Shown in pieces: positions 12,001 to 24,200 of a stretch of 64,000 bases of DNA; position 1 is the first letter of the stretch, and each line of letters starts with the position of its first letter. Below the pieces are notes generated by a model, which was not told the origin of the DNA, did not search any database, and saw only the letters and a list, made by a program, of their open reading frames with translations. This stretch comes from Hepsetus odoe. Its lineage: Eukaryota > Chordata > Actinopteri > Characiformes > Hepsetidae. The position numbers and the translations under genes were made by a program. Location of the stretch: positions 20,995,865 through 21,059,864 of the forward strand of contig CM029377.1 in NCBI GenBank assembly GCA_017165825.1, written 5' to 3'.

Positions 12001-12051
12001 CCTCATTGGCCCAAATAGAGCCAACAGAACCGTAGCACAAAAAAACAGCAT
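588..12051 (-). CDS. stim2: stromal interaction molecule 2 (STIM2), ER calcium sensor
   Basis: STIM2 is a single-pass ER protein that senses luminal calcium and opens Orai channels. Coding exons, 5' to 3': 11913-12051, 10328-10458, 7913-8024, 7664-7775, 7467-7582, 6344-6521, 5568-5745, 4943-5104, 4470-4570, 2645-2883, 2385-2568, 588-2004 (3069 nt, 1022 residues, in frame throughout). The start ATG follows an in-frame TAG (12072-12070) and opens a signal peptide. Visible domains: canonical EF loop DDDQDGGIEVEE (residues 76-87), SAM domain from about 130 with the sequon NWT, membrane segment about 211-229, coiled coil 1, and SOAR/CAD about 342-440 with LQLTHEVEVQYYN. STIM2 rather than STIM1: GLPSL-x-LYPD, GVDDMEE and YDGILEKS match. 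The last exon is far longer than in human STIM2, which has about 746 residues. The exon 10 donor (2645, GTGCGT) was chosen by phase; GTAAAC at 2640 is a stronger site but breaks the frame. The a/b paralogue is not assignable. Confidence 0.95.
2930..3135 (-). repeat. SINE copy, core-containing family
   Basis: This is a reverse-oriented copy in stim2 intron 10. Reading the minus strand it has a degraded head (CCAGTGGCGTCCTAGTG), box B remnant, the core GCCCTGCGGTACCCTTGAGCAAGG, and a tail decayed to a short CACAGTCAACCACAATAAAATG equivalent. It is more diverged than the other copies. Confidence 0.75.
3663..3800 (-). repeat. SINE 3' end, GATG-type tail
   Basis: Only the 3' half is present, on the minus strand: GCAATGGGCTGGTGACCTG through CCCCACGACCCCGTTTGGGACAAGCGG to (GGAT)n. 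The (ATCC)n on the plus strand at 3669-3682 is the element's own tail. Confidence 0.75.
5193..5462. repeat. inverted pair of SINE copies in a stim2 intron
   Basis: A plus-strand copy (about 5193-5336, head and core ending GGTGCTGGATATGGC) is followed within 20 bp by a minus-strand copy (about 5350-5462, starting with the matching CCAGCAGAGAGCAGTGATGG). The pair lies inside stim2 intron 7 and could form an intramolecular hairpin in the pre-mRNA. Confidence 0.75.
5960..6290. repeat. unclassified dispersed repeat, copy 1
   Basis: This stim2 intronic stretch shares GTGAATAGAACCAGAC and CTTCACTGGTGGAAATAAAA, followed by a GTTCACCA-like block, with the copies near 24480, 28200 and 38420. No coding capacity, terminal repeat or tRNA promoter is visible. 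Confidence 0.5.
6925..7240 (+). mobile_element. 5'-truncated LINE 3' end
   Basis: The stretch encodes the C-terminal tail of a non-LTR retrotransposon polyprotein (GLDMSRGETRF / RWFGHVQRRDK, then MELPGKRKRGR and RRFMDVVRG), with frameshifts between the frames. It ends in GGGAGCAACC-AAGGAAGAAGAA. It is antisense to stim2, in intron 5. Confidence 0.8.
8042..8220 (-). repeat. SINE abutting the stim2 exon 3 acceptor
   Basis: The SINE is in the same orientation as stim2. Its 3' tail (sense: TGACAAGTCATCACTTTCAC) ends about 16 bases before the acceptor ...CACCTGTAG of exon 3 (7913-8024). The pyrimidine-rich part of this splice site therefore appears to derive from the SINE tail. Confidence 0.75.
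8469..8482 (+). promoter_or_regulatory. CTCF-like motif in stim2 intron 2
   Basis: CCAGCAGAGGGCAG fits the CTCF core pattern CCASYAGRKGGCRS at every position. It does not lie in a recognisable SINE copy. Occupancy cannot be judged from sequence. Confidence 0.4.
8690..8925 (+). repeat. SINE copy, near full length
   Basis: Head, box B-like GTGGGTTTAATTCCC, core GCCCTGAGGTACCCTTGAGC, then GCCCCCTGCTGCACATGTGT and tail AATAGTCACTTTCACTTTCA. It lies in stim2 intron 2, antisense to the gene. Confidence 0.85.
8993..9032. repeat. (GT)n microsatellite
   Basis: About 18 uninterrupted GT units in stim2 intron 2. Confidence 0.95.
9158..9350 (+). repeat. SINE copy lacking most of the core
   Basis: The tRNA-like head GGCCTAGTGGTTAGGGAGTT and box B GGTTCAAACCCC pass almost directly to the tail (ACAAGAATAGTCATTCACAC). 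The middle is replaced by short GTGCATGGGTGAATGGGT-like repeats. Confidence 0.7.
9430..10165. repeat. degenerate tandem repeat, about 22-24 bp unit, split by a SINE
   Basis: Many variants of a unit like CTTCAATACAGTCTGAACTG run from about 9450 to 9690 and resume from 9940 to about 10160. A minus-strand SINE (9700-9940) lies in between. The array occupies stim2 intron 2, just beyond exon 2. Confidence 0.75.
9700..9940 (-). repeat. SINE copy inside the tandem array
   Basis: On the minus strand: head, core with GGTACCCTTGAGCAAGGTCC, then GCTGCCCCCTGCTGCATG, and a GTGACCGTGAAAGTCAC-type tail. Its insertion postdates the surrounding array. Confidence 0.8.
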
Positions 12052-13784
12052 GGCGAGTCCGCAGTTGACCTATGGGTCAGAATACATATCAGAATGTGAA
12101 ACATGATCCAGGGATACTTTCTAGGCCTGATCCAGATCATGATCCCTCTGAAGGTTACTCAACTTTAGTCCATAAAATCCTAATAAAAACACAAATGAAA
12201 AGGATGTGCATCTCTAGTACAGGCAAGGGATATTATCCAGCTTTTAGTACTGAGGAAGGTCTTCAGAAGTTTAAAAAATGGTTTAAATGTGTAAAAAGTG
12301 GAGTTGTTTAAGAGTAATTATGAAAAAGATTTTTCAACATGAAAAACCAAGACAATTTAAATTCTTAAATAAGTAGTCATCATCTAACCTACTAAATTGG
12401 AAAAGCCGTTACAAAATTTACGGTTGTTAAATTTAGTTGATTTTTAAAAATAAAAATTAGCCATTAGGTATTAAAAATGTATAAAAAGTGTATATTTATA
12501 TATATTTCTAACATATAAAGTTATGTAAAATAACTTCTGAAACTACATTTCTTTTCACAAGTTGAATAATTTTAGTTATGGTCTTAATTTAAAAATTTTT
12601 TTTTTATTTTATACAAACTATCACTGCTGTTTATTCATTGTTTTGTTTCTTTTTCTGTAAAGTTGTCTTGGGATAAATGTTCAAATCCCTCTGTGAGCAA
12701 AGCTGGGGCAGTTTGGGGGCCTGAAAGGACAAATGGTTGATAAAAGCTTTTGGTAAAAAAGTGTGAAGTCTAGAGAGCTTCCTTACCTTAAAATTTATGA
12801 ATTTGTCCGGTGTCTGAACTGCTGTAAAAAGGCAGCGAAATAGAAAAAGAAGCATTTGAGAGGTTTTTGTTTCTAAATTTCTAATTTCTGAACTGAAATT
12901 TTCATAAAAGTAAAAGCCATAAAACAACAATTCTTTCCAAAGGAGTTAAGAAAAAGTATAAAGTTAGTTTTGGATACAACATTTTTAAAACATTTAGAAC
13001 ATTATGCTTTTAAAACAATAAAATGAATCAACTGAGCACTAAAATCTAAATTCCTAAAATCTAAGAATTTCATCTATTCATTCATCCAGTGTCTGAGCCT
13101 CTTGTCTTAAGCAGGAAGTGGGGTGGACAGAGGTTCTGGGGAACATAATGGGCCAAATAGTTGGACCAACTAATTTCACAAAAAAAACCTAAACAAGAAT
13201 TTTTACAGAAATTTCTTGAACACTTTCAGATTTCCCAGCTAAAAATAGCTCCCAGTGATGTAATTATACACAATCATGAATCTGAGTATAAAAAAAAAAA
13301 AAAATACTTTGCTGGTAAAATTAAAAGAAAATGTTAACCACCGTAGTCAACGATTTTCAGATTCTCACCTAAAAATGAACTCCCAGCAAAAAAAAAATCT
13401 ATATTTCCAAATTTGCTGAATTGTTGTGAAATGTTGGTTGGAAAAAAAGTTAAAAAAAAAGAACAAAACAAAGAAGTCCTCAAGTCCAGTTCCACAGAAA
13501 AGTGAAAAAAAAGATTAAAAAAAAAAGATTTCTAAATATTTATCAAAATTGCCTTGATTCTTTGCGTAAAAATGTTAAATCACACAATAAAATTTGTTGT
13601 AATCAAAAATCAAAAAAACTAATCAAGAGAACAATAAGTTTCAGAATTGTCCTCTAAAACTGTCCCCCAGGTCTCAATGCAAGCATTTTTAAGTCTTTTG
13701 TTGCAAAAAATGGATGAAAAACAGAGTGGAAAAAAATCCAAATTAAAATCTTCTGCCCCTAAATTTCAACTCCCCGCCTCCCCG

Positions 13785-13985
13785 CCCCCAAAAAAACAGA
13801 GCCCAAGTAATCCCAGTCCCAACGACGTCCACAAACGTCTCCAGGCCTCATCAAGCGTCTGCTCAGCCGTTTAAAGCGTCCTCGAGTGTGAGGCTTCTGC
13901 ACCCATTTCCCCAGCATCCGTGCTCTTCCACACGTCTGTGGAGGACTTGGAGTGTGTGTGTGCGCGCGCAAGTGGTTAAAGGTTA
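13785..13985. promoter_or_regulatory. CpG-rich patch upstream of stim2
   Basis: About 13 CpG dinucleotides fall in 200 bases of otherwise AT-rich sequence, 1.7 kb upstream of the stim2 start codon. The patch could hold the stim2 promoter with a non-coding first exon; CCCATAG just upstream of the ATG (sense) could be its acceptor. This is inference only. Confidence 0.3.
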
Positions 13986-16900
13986 AAGATAATCCCACAG
14001 GCCGTCGTTCTGCAGGGAGAAGGAAACGACTACCGTTCTGTGGACGTTCTCCTCATTAAAGGAGGGCCACTTTAAACCTGTTACAATAAATCACCAGGCA
14101 AAGACCAGCTGCAAGCTTAAGACACACACACACAGCAGAATTAAATATAGATCACTATCACATTAGCTGAGCTGCTTTAACAGAAACCCAGTTTTGAGTT
14201 TCACCCCCCCACCTGACCCAATAAACACAACAGGGGTGTGTGTTAGTGTGTGTAGGGACAGAGTTGACCTCCAACCCTTTGAACACACTCTACTAAAAGA
14301 CGTGTTTTTACGCTCACCAGAGAGCACAGACAGCAGGCTCCACCCACCTCAGACACTCCACTTATCAGCACCCACCAACTGCTACAAAACTGGAAATCAG
14401 AACTGGACCATGCAGCGAAGAAAGGTGGTGGTCATGATGGATCCTGTCCCATCATGTGGACAGCCGGGTGTGCATCCTTACCCAAGGAAGACACCAGGAT
14501 GCACTATGGGAAGCTGGGGAAAATGATCTGCTGGGATTTGACTTTGACATGTTGCTGCAGACCAAGCTCCTCCTTCATGGAGACAGCATCCCCTAACGGT
14601 GGTGTCCCCTTTCCACAAGATGACACACCCAACACTGTTGGACAAACCAGTCCCATCCATGGACAAGTTATGTGCAATTGATTTATTATTGTTAATCAAT
14701 ATCGGGTGATCCCTGAGAACCGGTGTGTCCCAGATTCTTACCAACGTTCTAGCTCATGGCAGTAATTACAAAACACAACTGTGGGCGGAGCCTGAAGAAA
14801 TGCTTTAGCAGGGTTTAGACTCTTACAAAATACTAACGTGGTCCTGAAATCTACGTACAGATGAATAATGTTAATCAACTGAAGGAGCTCAAAAATATAT
14901 AATTTTAAAAACGAACAATTTCTTGGTAGAAAAATTCTCCAATACTTTGTCGCCCCCCCCCGGCCAAAATGAAAGCGGTCCTAAACAGAACACGACTGTA
15001 AAACACTCCAAATTCAAACTACTCTTAAAAAAATAATAAAATAAATAAATATTTGATTTTGTCCTGATTGACCAGTTTTCTTGGAGTTAAATGTTTCAAG
15101 ACCCTGGCGCCCCCCTGTGGCCCAAATAAAAGCTGTTCTAGATAAACAGAACACGACAGTAAAACAAGTAAAAAATCCATCCCCAAGAAAAGGAGATACT
15201 TGATCATTTTTGTCCTTAACGGTCCATTTTCCCAGCTCATCCCGGACCCAGAAATGGACAGCCAACTGGTTGAGACTTATTTACTACAGCATTTTAGTGA
15301 TCTCTTTCCAAGCTAACTAACACTACCCCTTGAATTTTTCAAACCAGCGATATCATACTGCCCGGAGAGGACGTCAAACTCTAACCTGGGCCTGTCGATC
15401 ATGCTAATGTGGCTAAAAATTAATAAAAAGAAACTAACAGGAAGGAGCCCCCTGTTAGCATGATGAAGTTAAGCTAATTTTGCAAACACTATTCAAAAGG
15501 AAGCTTCCAATCACTATTAACAAATCTATGAATCAGGCTGACAACAAAGGGAAGCTAGGATACATGGGCTAGTGAGTAAATTCAGTAACAACATTAATAA
15601 AAGCGACAATTTTTGATTAGTATGAACATCATGTGGCTAGTGGCTACCAGGTTGCATTAGCATGGTGGAAATTCTCGATTTGCCCGAGACGTATTCATCT
15701 GTACATAATCGGGTGGCCAAAAAAAAAAAAAAAAGACACAAAGGATTGAAAAACATGACTTTTTTTGCAACTATTCCCTCTTTTGTCAGACAGACAGATG
15801 ACAGTTAATTGATACACTCCATTTTTTTTTTGCTTCTTACAGCAGGTAAAGTGGCACAGATGTAAAGGCAACTAGCTCGTTTGAAGAAAAACAGAAAAAT
15901 TAGCAAAGTTTTGACATCGGACATGAAGGAAGGCCTCTGTGGATTACTCTGGAAGACTAGAGGAAAAGAGGAAAAAAAAATTAACACTGAAAACGTCCTC
16001 GCACAGGTCCTGACCTTCAAAACATTGACCTCTGGATCGGACAGGGCAGTGGGGTCATTGTGGTTTGTCGAATTTCAAGGTTCTCCAACAGGCACAAAGG
16101 CTTCATTTCGGCTCAGCAACTGAAGGAAGGATTCGGGCAAATGAGCACCAACTGTGGCAGACAGACATCCCCTCCCCACAAAACCAAAACCAGGGGATCA
16201 GCCAAGACGTGAACTTTGCTCAGTTCTAACACTGGAGCTAGGAGTCTAAGGTAGGTAAGAAGAAAATGGAGGGGATTCCAAAAAATACTGTGTTCTTTTG
16301 GAAAAGTAAAGAGTGAATCAGCGGCTCACTATAACGTTCGCCACAAGGGGGAGCTGTTAGTGTTCAAACTGCCTTTATTAGCATTGCTGAGGACACCCAC
16401 ACCAGCAGGATCCCACGAATGTGCTCAATATAAACAAACTGAATAGAAGTTTGTTTCCATTTTGAATAGCATTTTTACAATAAAACCTAGGTGTTTAACG
16501 TGTTGTACAGTGTCAGAAACCACGTGAGCAAGTTTGACAGATTACTAAACATCTCCACATGTGCTGCAGAACAAGCTTTCTATTAGCTCCAGTGCTAATA
16601 CTGAAGCAGGAAACCAGGGCCAAATGATTTCTGGAAAAATAGCCAATTGCGATTTTCTCGACTAGCATTTTGATTACAATCTCAATGCCACCTAAAAACT
16701 GCACCGTTCAGGCCCAAACTCGTCTTCAGCTGATCAACTGTGTTTGCAGGAAAGAAAGGGAAGCCAAGGACATTTTATTACCCAGAGCTGCTCCTTTCAG
16801 TGTAGCTTGACGAGGTCAACGAGACCCTTGACTGCTGGAGAAGAACGTGGGTTCAGCTGAAGATGCTGAAAGGCACACCTGACTGGCATCCAAGTGGAAG

Positions 16901-19074
16901 CATGTGGCACAATTCATACAGATACAGCAATATTACAGATATCAAACCAATCATGAGAAAAATGTCCATCTCACAGAAATAAACCGAACAATGCATGTGT
17001 TGGGTCGAAAACATTCAAACAAACAAGTACACAAATGCTGGGGAGAAAGAAAAGAAAAAGCAGAAGCCATGCCAATGCTGGTTTCAATCGATCTTCTGGT
17101 CATCGAGGTGTATTCGTGAACAACAAAAAAGTAAAATCCATTGGGCAGGTTCGCAAAATATCCTATTTTCTGGGGTGGGAATCGCTGAAGGTCCCTCTAC
17201 ACCCTATTTAAGGGCAAAGATCTCAAGGGTCTTATCCACTAGGCTATCTGATTGCCCCGTTTTGTGTGCTATCCACTACATCGTCCGAGCATCCCATTAA
17301 GCACAATGTGAGCATCCCGTTTTTCGTGTTACCCACTACGCTATCTGGCCACTTCACATTAATTTTGACTCATTTTCAAATTTCCCCAAAACAAAGTGTC
17401 CCACTGATGGCACCAAGTTGTGACGGCTTGTTTAATTGCATTTCAATCAAACTTTCTGTATACACAGGAATTGTTTGTTTTCCTGTTTAAGAACAGTTCA
17501 AGTCTTAAATTATTTTTACTAGATTTTTAATCCGTTATCTAAAAAAAAAAAAAAAAATTCCCTTTTCTAAAATGATTCAAAACATCTGGAAAGCTACCAA
17601 CAGCCTCCAACTTACCACCACAGAAACCTTGGTTAGAAAAAAAATTAAAATATGGTGCCATCAAGAAGGAAATGCATCCATTTCTTTTTTGTTTTGGGGA
17701 AAACAGGCTTTCATAAGGAACTTAAAATGTTAACATTAACGCATAAAAAAAGGACAACAGGACGCTTGTGCGTTTAAATGCAAAATATGGTGATATTTTT
17801 TTCCCCCACCCCTGCTGATGACAAATACTTCGGATATTTTGCACCAGCCTTGGACCAAATGATGTTCCTGTTGGCATTTCTGTTTTTGCTTTCTTAAGCT
17901 CAGCGACATGCTAAACAATAAAACTGTAGTGTTTCTATTTGACAGCAGTGTTTTAGAGCTGCTGTTTTGAGTTTAAGGCCTCGTTTTGGTCCAAGGCGAT
18001 AGGCCTTTCGATAAAGTTGACCTTCAGCACCAAGCTTGCAGAATTCCTTCAAGGAAAGGTACTTCTGAGTAGGAGGCGCTTTTGATTAAGGGTTTGAACT
18101 TAAAGGCCGGTTCAGTCTCCGACGCCGTTGTGAACATTCATATTTGGACGCTGTGCTTGAAGCTAAAAACGGCACGAGCTGCAGATGACAAAACGATTAT
18201 CAGATCAACCCACCTTTTATCAGTAAAATATGAATTGAAAACAGGAGGAAAAAGACGGAAATCTGAACCAATCGGAAACTAGTTTTTACGGCGCTCTTGA
18301 GGGTTTGAGCACTCCTAATCGCTCAACTTGGTTTGGTGGATTTTAAAGAATGTGGATTTTTAGCAGTAAGAATTAGAGTATCGTATCAGTCAAGGTTCAT
18401 CGGTATCAACAGATGCTCTAGGCCTCGATAACGTATTGGGCTGCAACATGAACGTTTCGTAAATGAGAATTGCAAAAAAAAAAGTCAAGCTTAAACTGAT
18501 AGTCAATGAAAATGGCGAAAGAAGTGTTAGGGGGTGATATGTTCAATTTAAAGACAATTTAATCAAAACTGCTGTCAGAATTCTGTTAATTCTGTCAACT
18601 TTGTCTACACTAATCCACACTCAAGCTTTCAATATCAGCATCGATCCACCTCTAGATTTAGAGCGTCTCAGTAAAATGAAGCAGAACTTCTTCCAGATGT
18701 TGAACATTCTGACCGTGTTTGAACAGAAAGGTGAGAGTGTGTTTGAGTCTCTTGAGGCTCCTTAAACTTTTTAAAGCACACAGAAACTCTGAACACTGAA
18801 TTTGCAACTAAAAAACATTTTAAGGGATGCCCTTATGTGGCATTTGTGGGTGAATATCCAAGATTTTAAGGTTTGAAATTAAATTTTTAAATATAATAGG
18901 ACTCGTCTGTCGGGAGTAGGAAAAATATACCTCTCTATCTTTTGATTTTTTTTTTTCTATCCTAAAAATCTTGCACGAAAAACTGACCACAAAATCTTTA
19001 AAACATCTGCTGATACCAATGCTTCTGAAATCGTCGCGCATCTCATGATAAAAATTTGAATTAAAAAAAGTGAC

Positions 19075-19262
19075 TATTTATGACTGAATGCACAGTGAAC
19101 CCAACACATCCCCTGTATATAACACCTTCCAGCAGGGGGCAGACATATCCAGTACCCGGGGAGCAGCGATGGGGACGGTGCCTGGATCAAGTGAACCACA
19201 GGGCGACCTACTAGCCTGGGATTCAAACCTATGATTTTTCTTAACACTAGAAAACACTGACG
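19075..19262 (-). repeat. SINE copy with CTCF-like motif
   Basis: This is a minus-strand copy with core and head remnants. The plus-strand CCAGCAGGGGGCAG at 19129-19142 is the family's internal block and a full match to the CTCF core pattern. Confidence 0.75.
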
Positions 19263-19669
19263 CATGATGTGGTAGAGTTTTTAGGCATGTTGCTCGATCA
19301 GCCATCCCTCATCGCTAAAACTAAAGAAGCGAGACACATTTACGTTTGAGGAAATCAGGTTGAATATCTAACTATAAAGACGATTGTAAGAGAAATCATG
19401 GAAAAAGAAGTGACCCTGGTTCACTCTGCAGCTGTTCTGGAAACACGACGAGGACCCAGATATTGAATTTCTTAAAGAGTCACAGTGCTGAACGTGGTCG
19501 TTGTTGTTCTTAGGAGGATTTGAAGTGATGCCCTCTCTACTTTTCTTTTTTTGGAGGAGAAATCGTTTCAAGTGCGTTCGTGGTTCTCGGAGCGGCGCGC
19601 TCAGCAAGACAGGCATCAGTTAAAGCTTGTGTTAAAGACTTCAGATGACAAAGCCACTATCTCCCAAAA

Positions 19670-19712
19670 ATCCCCCCCCCCCCAACACATATACACAGCA
19701 AATATACACAAC

Positions 19713-19745
<33 letters not shown>

Positions 19746-19845
19746 CACAATCTGGTACGAGTCCAGAAGATTTAAGGCAGTCGCCAAGAGATTTAAAAAG
19801 GCAGCTATGAATTCCAAAAAAAAAAAAAAAAAAAAAAAAAAAACC
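19670..19845. repeat. poly-C and two long poly-A tracts
   Basis: C10 at about 19673 is followed by A-runs of about 30 (19715-19745) and 25 (19818-19843) bases. The lysine-rich reading frame across them is an artefact of the A-runs. A 19-bp direct duplication (CCTGGCGCACCGTCAAGCC, twice) lies nearby at 20097-20134. Confidence 0.9.
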
Positions 19846-20408
19846 AAAAGAAGTTCACCCGAACCTTTGTTTTTTTTTGTTTTTTGTTTTAAACTTCTGA
19901 GCCCAAAAAACGCTCAACAAGAAATATACAAAACTATTTGGTAACAAAAGTTTACTATACGTTATAAAAACCAAAAAAAAAAAAAAAAAAAGTACCTTAG
20001 CTAAAGCTTATAAAATTATATATCAATAAAAATAATAATAATAATTTTCCTTGGTCCTTGAAAACTATATTACTATGGATGACTTCTGGTCCATGCCCTG
20101 GCGCACCGTCAAGCCCTGGCGCACCGTCAAGCCCTTGCGGAAGAAATCGAGGTGATATCTTGGGTGTTTATGATATTTTGGCCACCCAAATTTGTTTTGT
20201 TTTTTTTTTGTTTTTTTTGTTTGTTTTTTTTTAAAAGAGCTCTGCCGGTTTTGAAGACGAAAGAGATTTAAGAGCAGAGTTTTTGTTTTTCCTTTTCCCT
20301 CCTCTCTTTCACCACATCCAGGACGCTGTTGCCCTTTTTCTAAGTGTTAAATTGAAAGAATCCATATTCACACACACACACACACACACACACGTTCTCA
20401 CGCTCAGT

Positions 20409-21220
20409 TTAGGACACAGACATGGCCGAAGAAGAGGACGAGGAGGCCGACTGGTAACCGGCCTGGCTGTCCACCACTCTGGACTGCAGGAGGAGGCTGG
20501 ACGACGATGAGGACGACGAAGATGGTGAGATGGAGGAGGTGCTGCTGCCCCTCAGGATGGCGCCGGCAGCACTGCAGTGTGGGCGCGGCCCTGGCTCTGG
20601 CGTGTAGGTGAAGGTGAGCGCCGTGGAGTAGATGATGCCGTCGTTCCGGACCAGGGTGACTGGGACCTGCACCGGTTGCCGGACCCAACGCCAACCCTCA
20701 CGGAAGGCGGAGATGTCGGGAACCACACACAGAACACTCTCGCCGCACCTGAACTCAAACACACAAGTGAAAGTAACTATAAGTGACCGTGAAAACACAG
20801 AAACCCGAACACATCCTCTGTATTTAACACAAACACACACTGTCCAGCAGGGGGCAGACATATTCAGCACCCAGGGAGCAGTGATGGGGATGGTACCTTG
20901 ATCAAGGAAACTTCAGGGGAACCCACTGGGATTCGAACCTACGAGCTTCTGATCTTGGAGTCCCTAAACACTAGACCACCACAGCTGCACCAGCAATGAA
21001 CCAGACATTTTTTAAAATATAAAAACCTTCATTCCAAACTTCCCTTTTCACAAGCAATCATTTGGGGAACAGAACTTATGCACAGGATGTTGAGCAGTAA
21101 AACGGCCCACCTGTACATGGTGTCGGCCTCCACATCTCCGAACCATACTCTGAGGTTAGGAGTGAAGTTCTGACCAGTCAGCTCCAGCATGGCCACATCA
21201 CCGCCTCCATTCAGCTACAG

Positions 21221-21272
<52 letters not shown>

Positions 21273-24200
21273 GAGAGAGATTCAGTTAAAGCCTCTTGGT
21301 CAAAGCAATAGCTTATTTGGTTTAAAACTGGAGCTTGGAGGAGACTAGAAGCCTCAACTTTTACTGAAAGAGTTGCTTAGATTTGGAAGGGACAAGGATG
21401 GACACGATCAGGGGCAAGCATATTAGAGGGACAGCTCAGGTTGGACAGCTTGGAGACCAAGTAAGATACACAGAGACACTGTGCTGGTTTGGACATGTTC
21501 AGAGAAGAGACGAGGAACATATCAGGAGAAGGATGTTGAGGATGGAGCTGCCAGGAAAGAGGAGAAGAGGTTTATGGAGGTGGTGGGAGAGGACACGCAG
21601 GTGTGAAAGAGGAAGGATGCAGAGGATGGGAAGAAATGGAGGTGGATGATCTGCTGTGGAAACACCTGAATGGGAGCAGCTGAAAGAAGAAGAAACATTG
21701 TTGCTGATGATGGAAAGAAGCTCCTGGAGATGGTATAAATTTGAAAGTGTTTACCTGCAGGCTCTCAACGACGGGCACCGGGGTGACGGGGAGAGAGACG
21801 GGACCCATCCCCTCGTAGAAGGTGTACTCTGCTTTATCGGTGCTGATGATGGTCCACGACGCACCGTCGTTGATCATCTCTTTGTTTGTCTCTTTGGGAC
21901 AGGGTGTGGCCTGACAACCAATCATGTAAAACATCACCAAACCAAACACCCAGCCTTTCCAGATCGAAAAAATCCCATTTTTGTCTAAAAATAAATGCTA
22001 CAATAAAAAAAAAAAAACCCAACACAACACAGGTCTGATTAGGCTCCTCCCTCCTCCTGACCCGCCCCCCATTTCTTTCAGGAAACAAACATGTTCCTCC
22101 GCAGCTCAGACAAGCTCTCATTTAAATATATAATATATTCATATACGTATTTTTTAATTTTAGCTTGGAATTTTAAATAAAAATGAAAAAGGTTTCTTCT
22201 ACTGCTGCTTATAATGAATAATAATGTGCACATTTTTTTTAAACAGTCAAGTTCCATAGCACTACTGCTTCAGCCTGAGTGAGTCATTCAAATGCTTATG
22301 TTATTGTGCAGCTTAAACCTGCTTTCTTTCCCATTTTTAGCTTTAATTTTTTTTTATTAAAAGGTTTCACCACCTATTAATTAGCAAAAAAAATTAACAA
22401 GCCATTTATTTTTAAATATTGTTTGACGTTACGTTGGCGCTGACTTCCTTCAGAAACTAATCATGCAACTTCGACCAGCTTTGTTTCGAATTTTAAAAGT
22501 TCATTTTTTAAATGAAAAGGTTTCTGCTGTTCCTGGTTTTACTGTAAAAAGCTAACAAAAAATTTTTTTAATTAATGCTACTCTTTCACTCTCACGTCTG
22601 AAAATTCTTTTATTTATTCATATTCAGAACATTTAAAAAGATAAAGTTTGATGATGCTCCTCCCTCCTCCCTGACAGTCACAAAACCCTCCTTCTTTGTT
22701 AAAGTGAAACCCTTGTCATTGCGAGGTCGCAGCATAGCACACGTGAACCACAACGAAATTGGACCTCTGCACTCAAACACCGTGCAGCAGTGGGCAACTA
22801 TTGAAAGCGCCTGGGGAGCAGTGACAGGGACAGTACCTTGCTCAGGGGTACCTCAGGGCAACCTACTTGTGAGGGAATCGAACCCACAATCTTCCGATGC
22901 GGGGACAACTCCTAACCACTAGGCCACCGCTCCCCCAGGAGCAGTAAAACTGGACGTGAGCTCTGAGGGGGGAATTTTTAAATGGTCTGAAATTTTAGCA
23001 CTGGGCATGTTTTCTTAAACACACTGGTTCTCTGAAGTGTGTTTTCACCTGGAACTGGATGATGCGCTCCTGCGACAAACACAGGTACATTCGCTCTGTG
23101 TCCTTCAGGTAGAAGGCACATTTGTGCAGCTGGGACACGGGATCATCTGCGTCCATCAGAGCCGTCTGCTTGTCCACCTTCCGGATGATCTTGACATGAA
23201 GCAGAAAAGTCCCTTAACACTTAAGAACACTAGAAGGAACATGAAATCTGGTGTGTTTGAATTCCCCCTTTAAACACTGATCATGAAGTGAATGAAGGAA
23301 GTGAATGATTCAATATTCACTACGAATTACAGAGCATCCACTGGGAACTATTGTGTATCCACTATGAATGATTCAGTTCATTGTCTCTGTAACTACAATA
23401 AAACTGCTATGAAAAATCTAACACACACATACATTGTGTGTGTGCGCGCGCTCACCAGTCGTGGCAAAGCCATACCGGTCACCGAACACACAAGTTTGAC
23501 CGTCTGACCATAATGGATGTAGCCGTCTCTGACCGTAAACTCTTCACCTTCTGATTCATCATCATCCACTGGGAGAGAGAGAGGGGGAGAGAGAGAGAGA
23601 GAACATTTTAGTTCCCAGTGAAAATAAAATAAGGAAGGGGGGATGCTGGAGGTGTCAATGCTGAGATTCGGGTGTGACGAGGATGAACAGGATCAGGGCC
23701 TAGCGTACTAGGGGGACAGTTCAGGTTGGATGGTTTGGAGACAAAGCGAGAGAAACAAGACTGTGTTGGTTTGGATATGTCCAGAGGAGAGACGAGGAGT
23801 ATACCAGGAGAAGGATGTTGAAGATGGAGCTGCCAGGAAAGAGGAGAAGATGAAGATCAAAGAGAAGATTTATGGACTTGACTGTCCATCATGGCACGTC
23901 TCACACCTACAAACACCTGAAAATGGAGCCTGGTTGAAGTGAGGATCAGACCGAGGTGTGTGTGTGTGTGTGTGTGTATTAGTGTTGTGTGTTACTCACA
24001 CAGGTGGATGTAGAAAGCTCCCCACTGCTGAGAGCTGGCGTGGAAGTTTCCTCCCTCCACGTGGAGATACCGAGTACTGACCGTCTGAGAGCGCAAGCGG
24101 TTAAACAGAGCTACTTTAGTGCCCGACGCGATACACACTGAGAGAGAGAGAGCGCACAGACACACAGCGAAAGAGAGAGAGAGATTTATTAACATCCTTA

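Larger units (their letters stand above)
12052..20408. other. intergenic interval between stim2 and rbpj
   Basis: I see no supported gene in these 8.4 kb. The sequence is AT-rich and full of homopolymer A/T runs. It contains a CpG cluster (13785-13985), one SINE (19075-19262) and poly-C/poly-A tracts (19670-19845). The part nearest 20408 must include the rbpj 3' UTR, but I could not choose a polyadenylation signal. The cckar and tbc1d19 genes found here in human are not recognisable. Confidence 0.7.

Noticed and set aside
13759..13998. Arginine-rich minus-strand frame upstream of stim2 as an extended N-terminus
   Set aside because: An in-frame stop lies directly upstream of the stim2 ATG at 12051 and no splice path in phase was found; CpG-rich sequence alone explains the frame.
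19645..19944. Lysine-rich 99-codon open frame
   Set aside because: It is produced by poly-A runs and a poly-C tract; no start context or homology.
20404..20786. Alternative frames over the rbpj last exon
   Set aside because: The frame giving GPRPHCSAAGAILR continues the RBPJ protein; the others are shadows.
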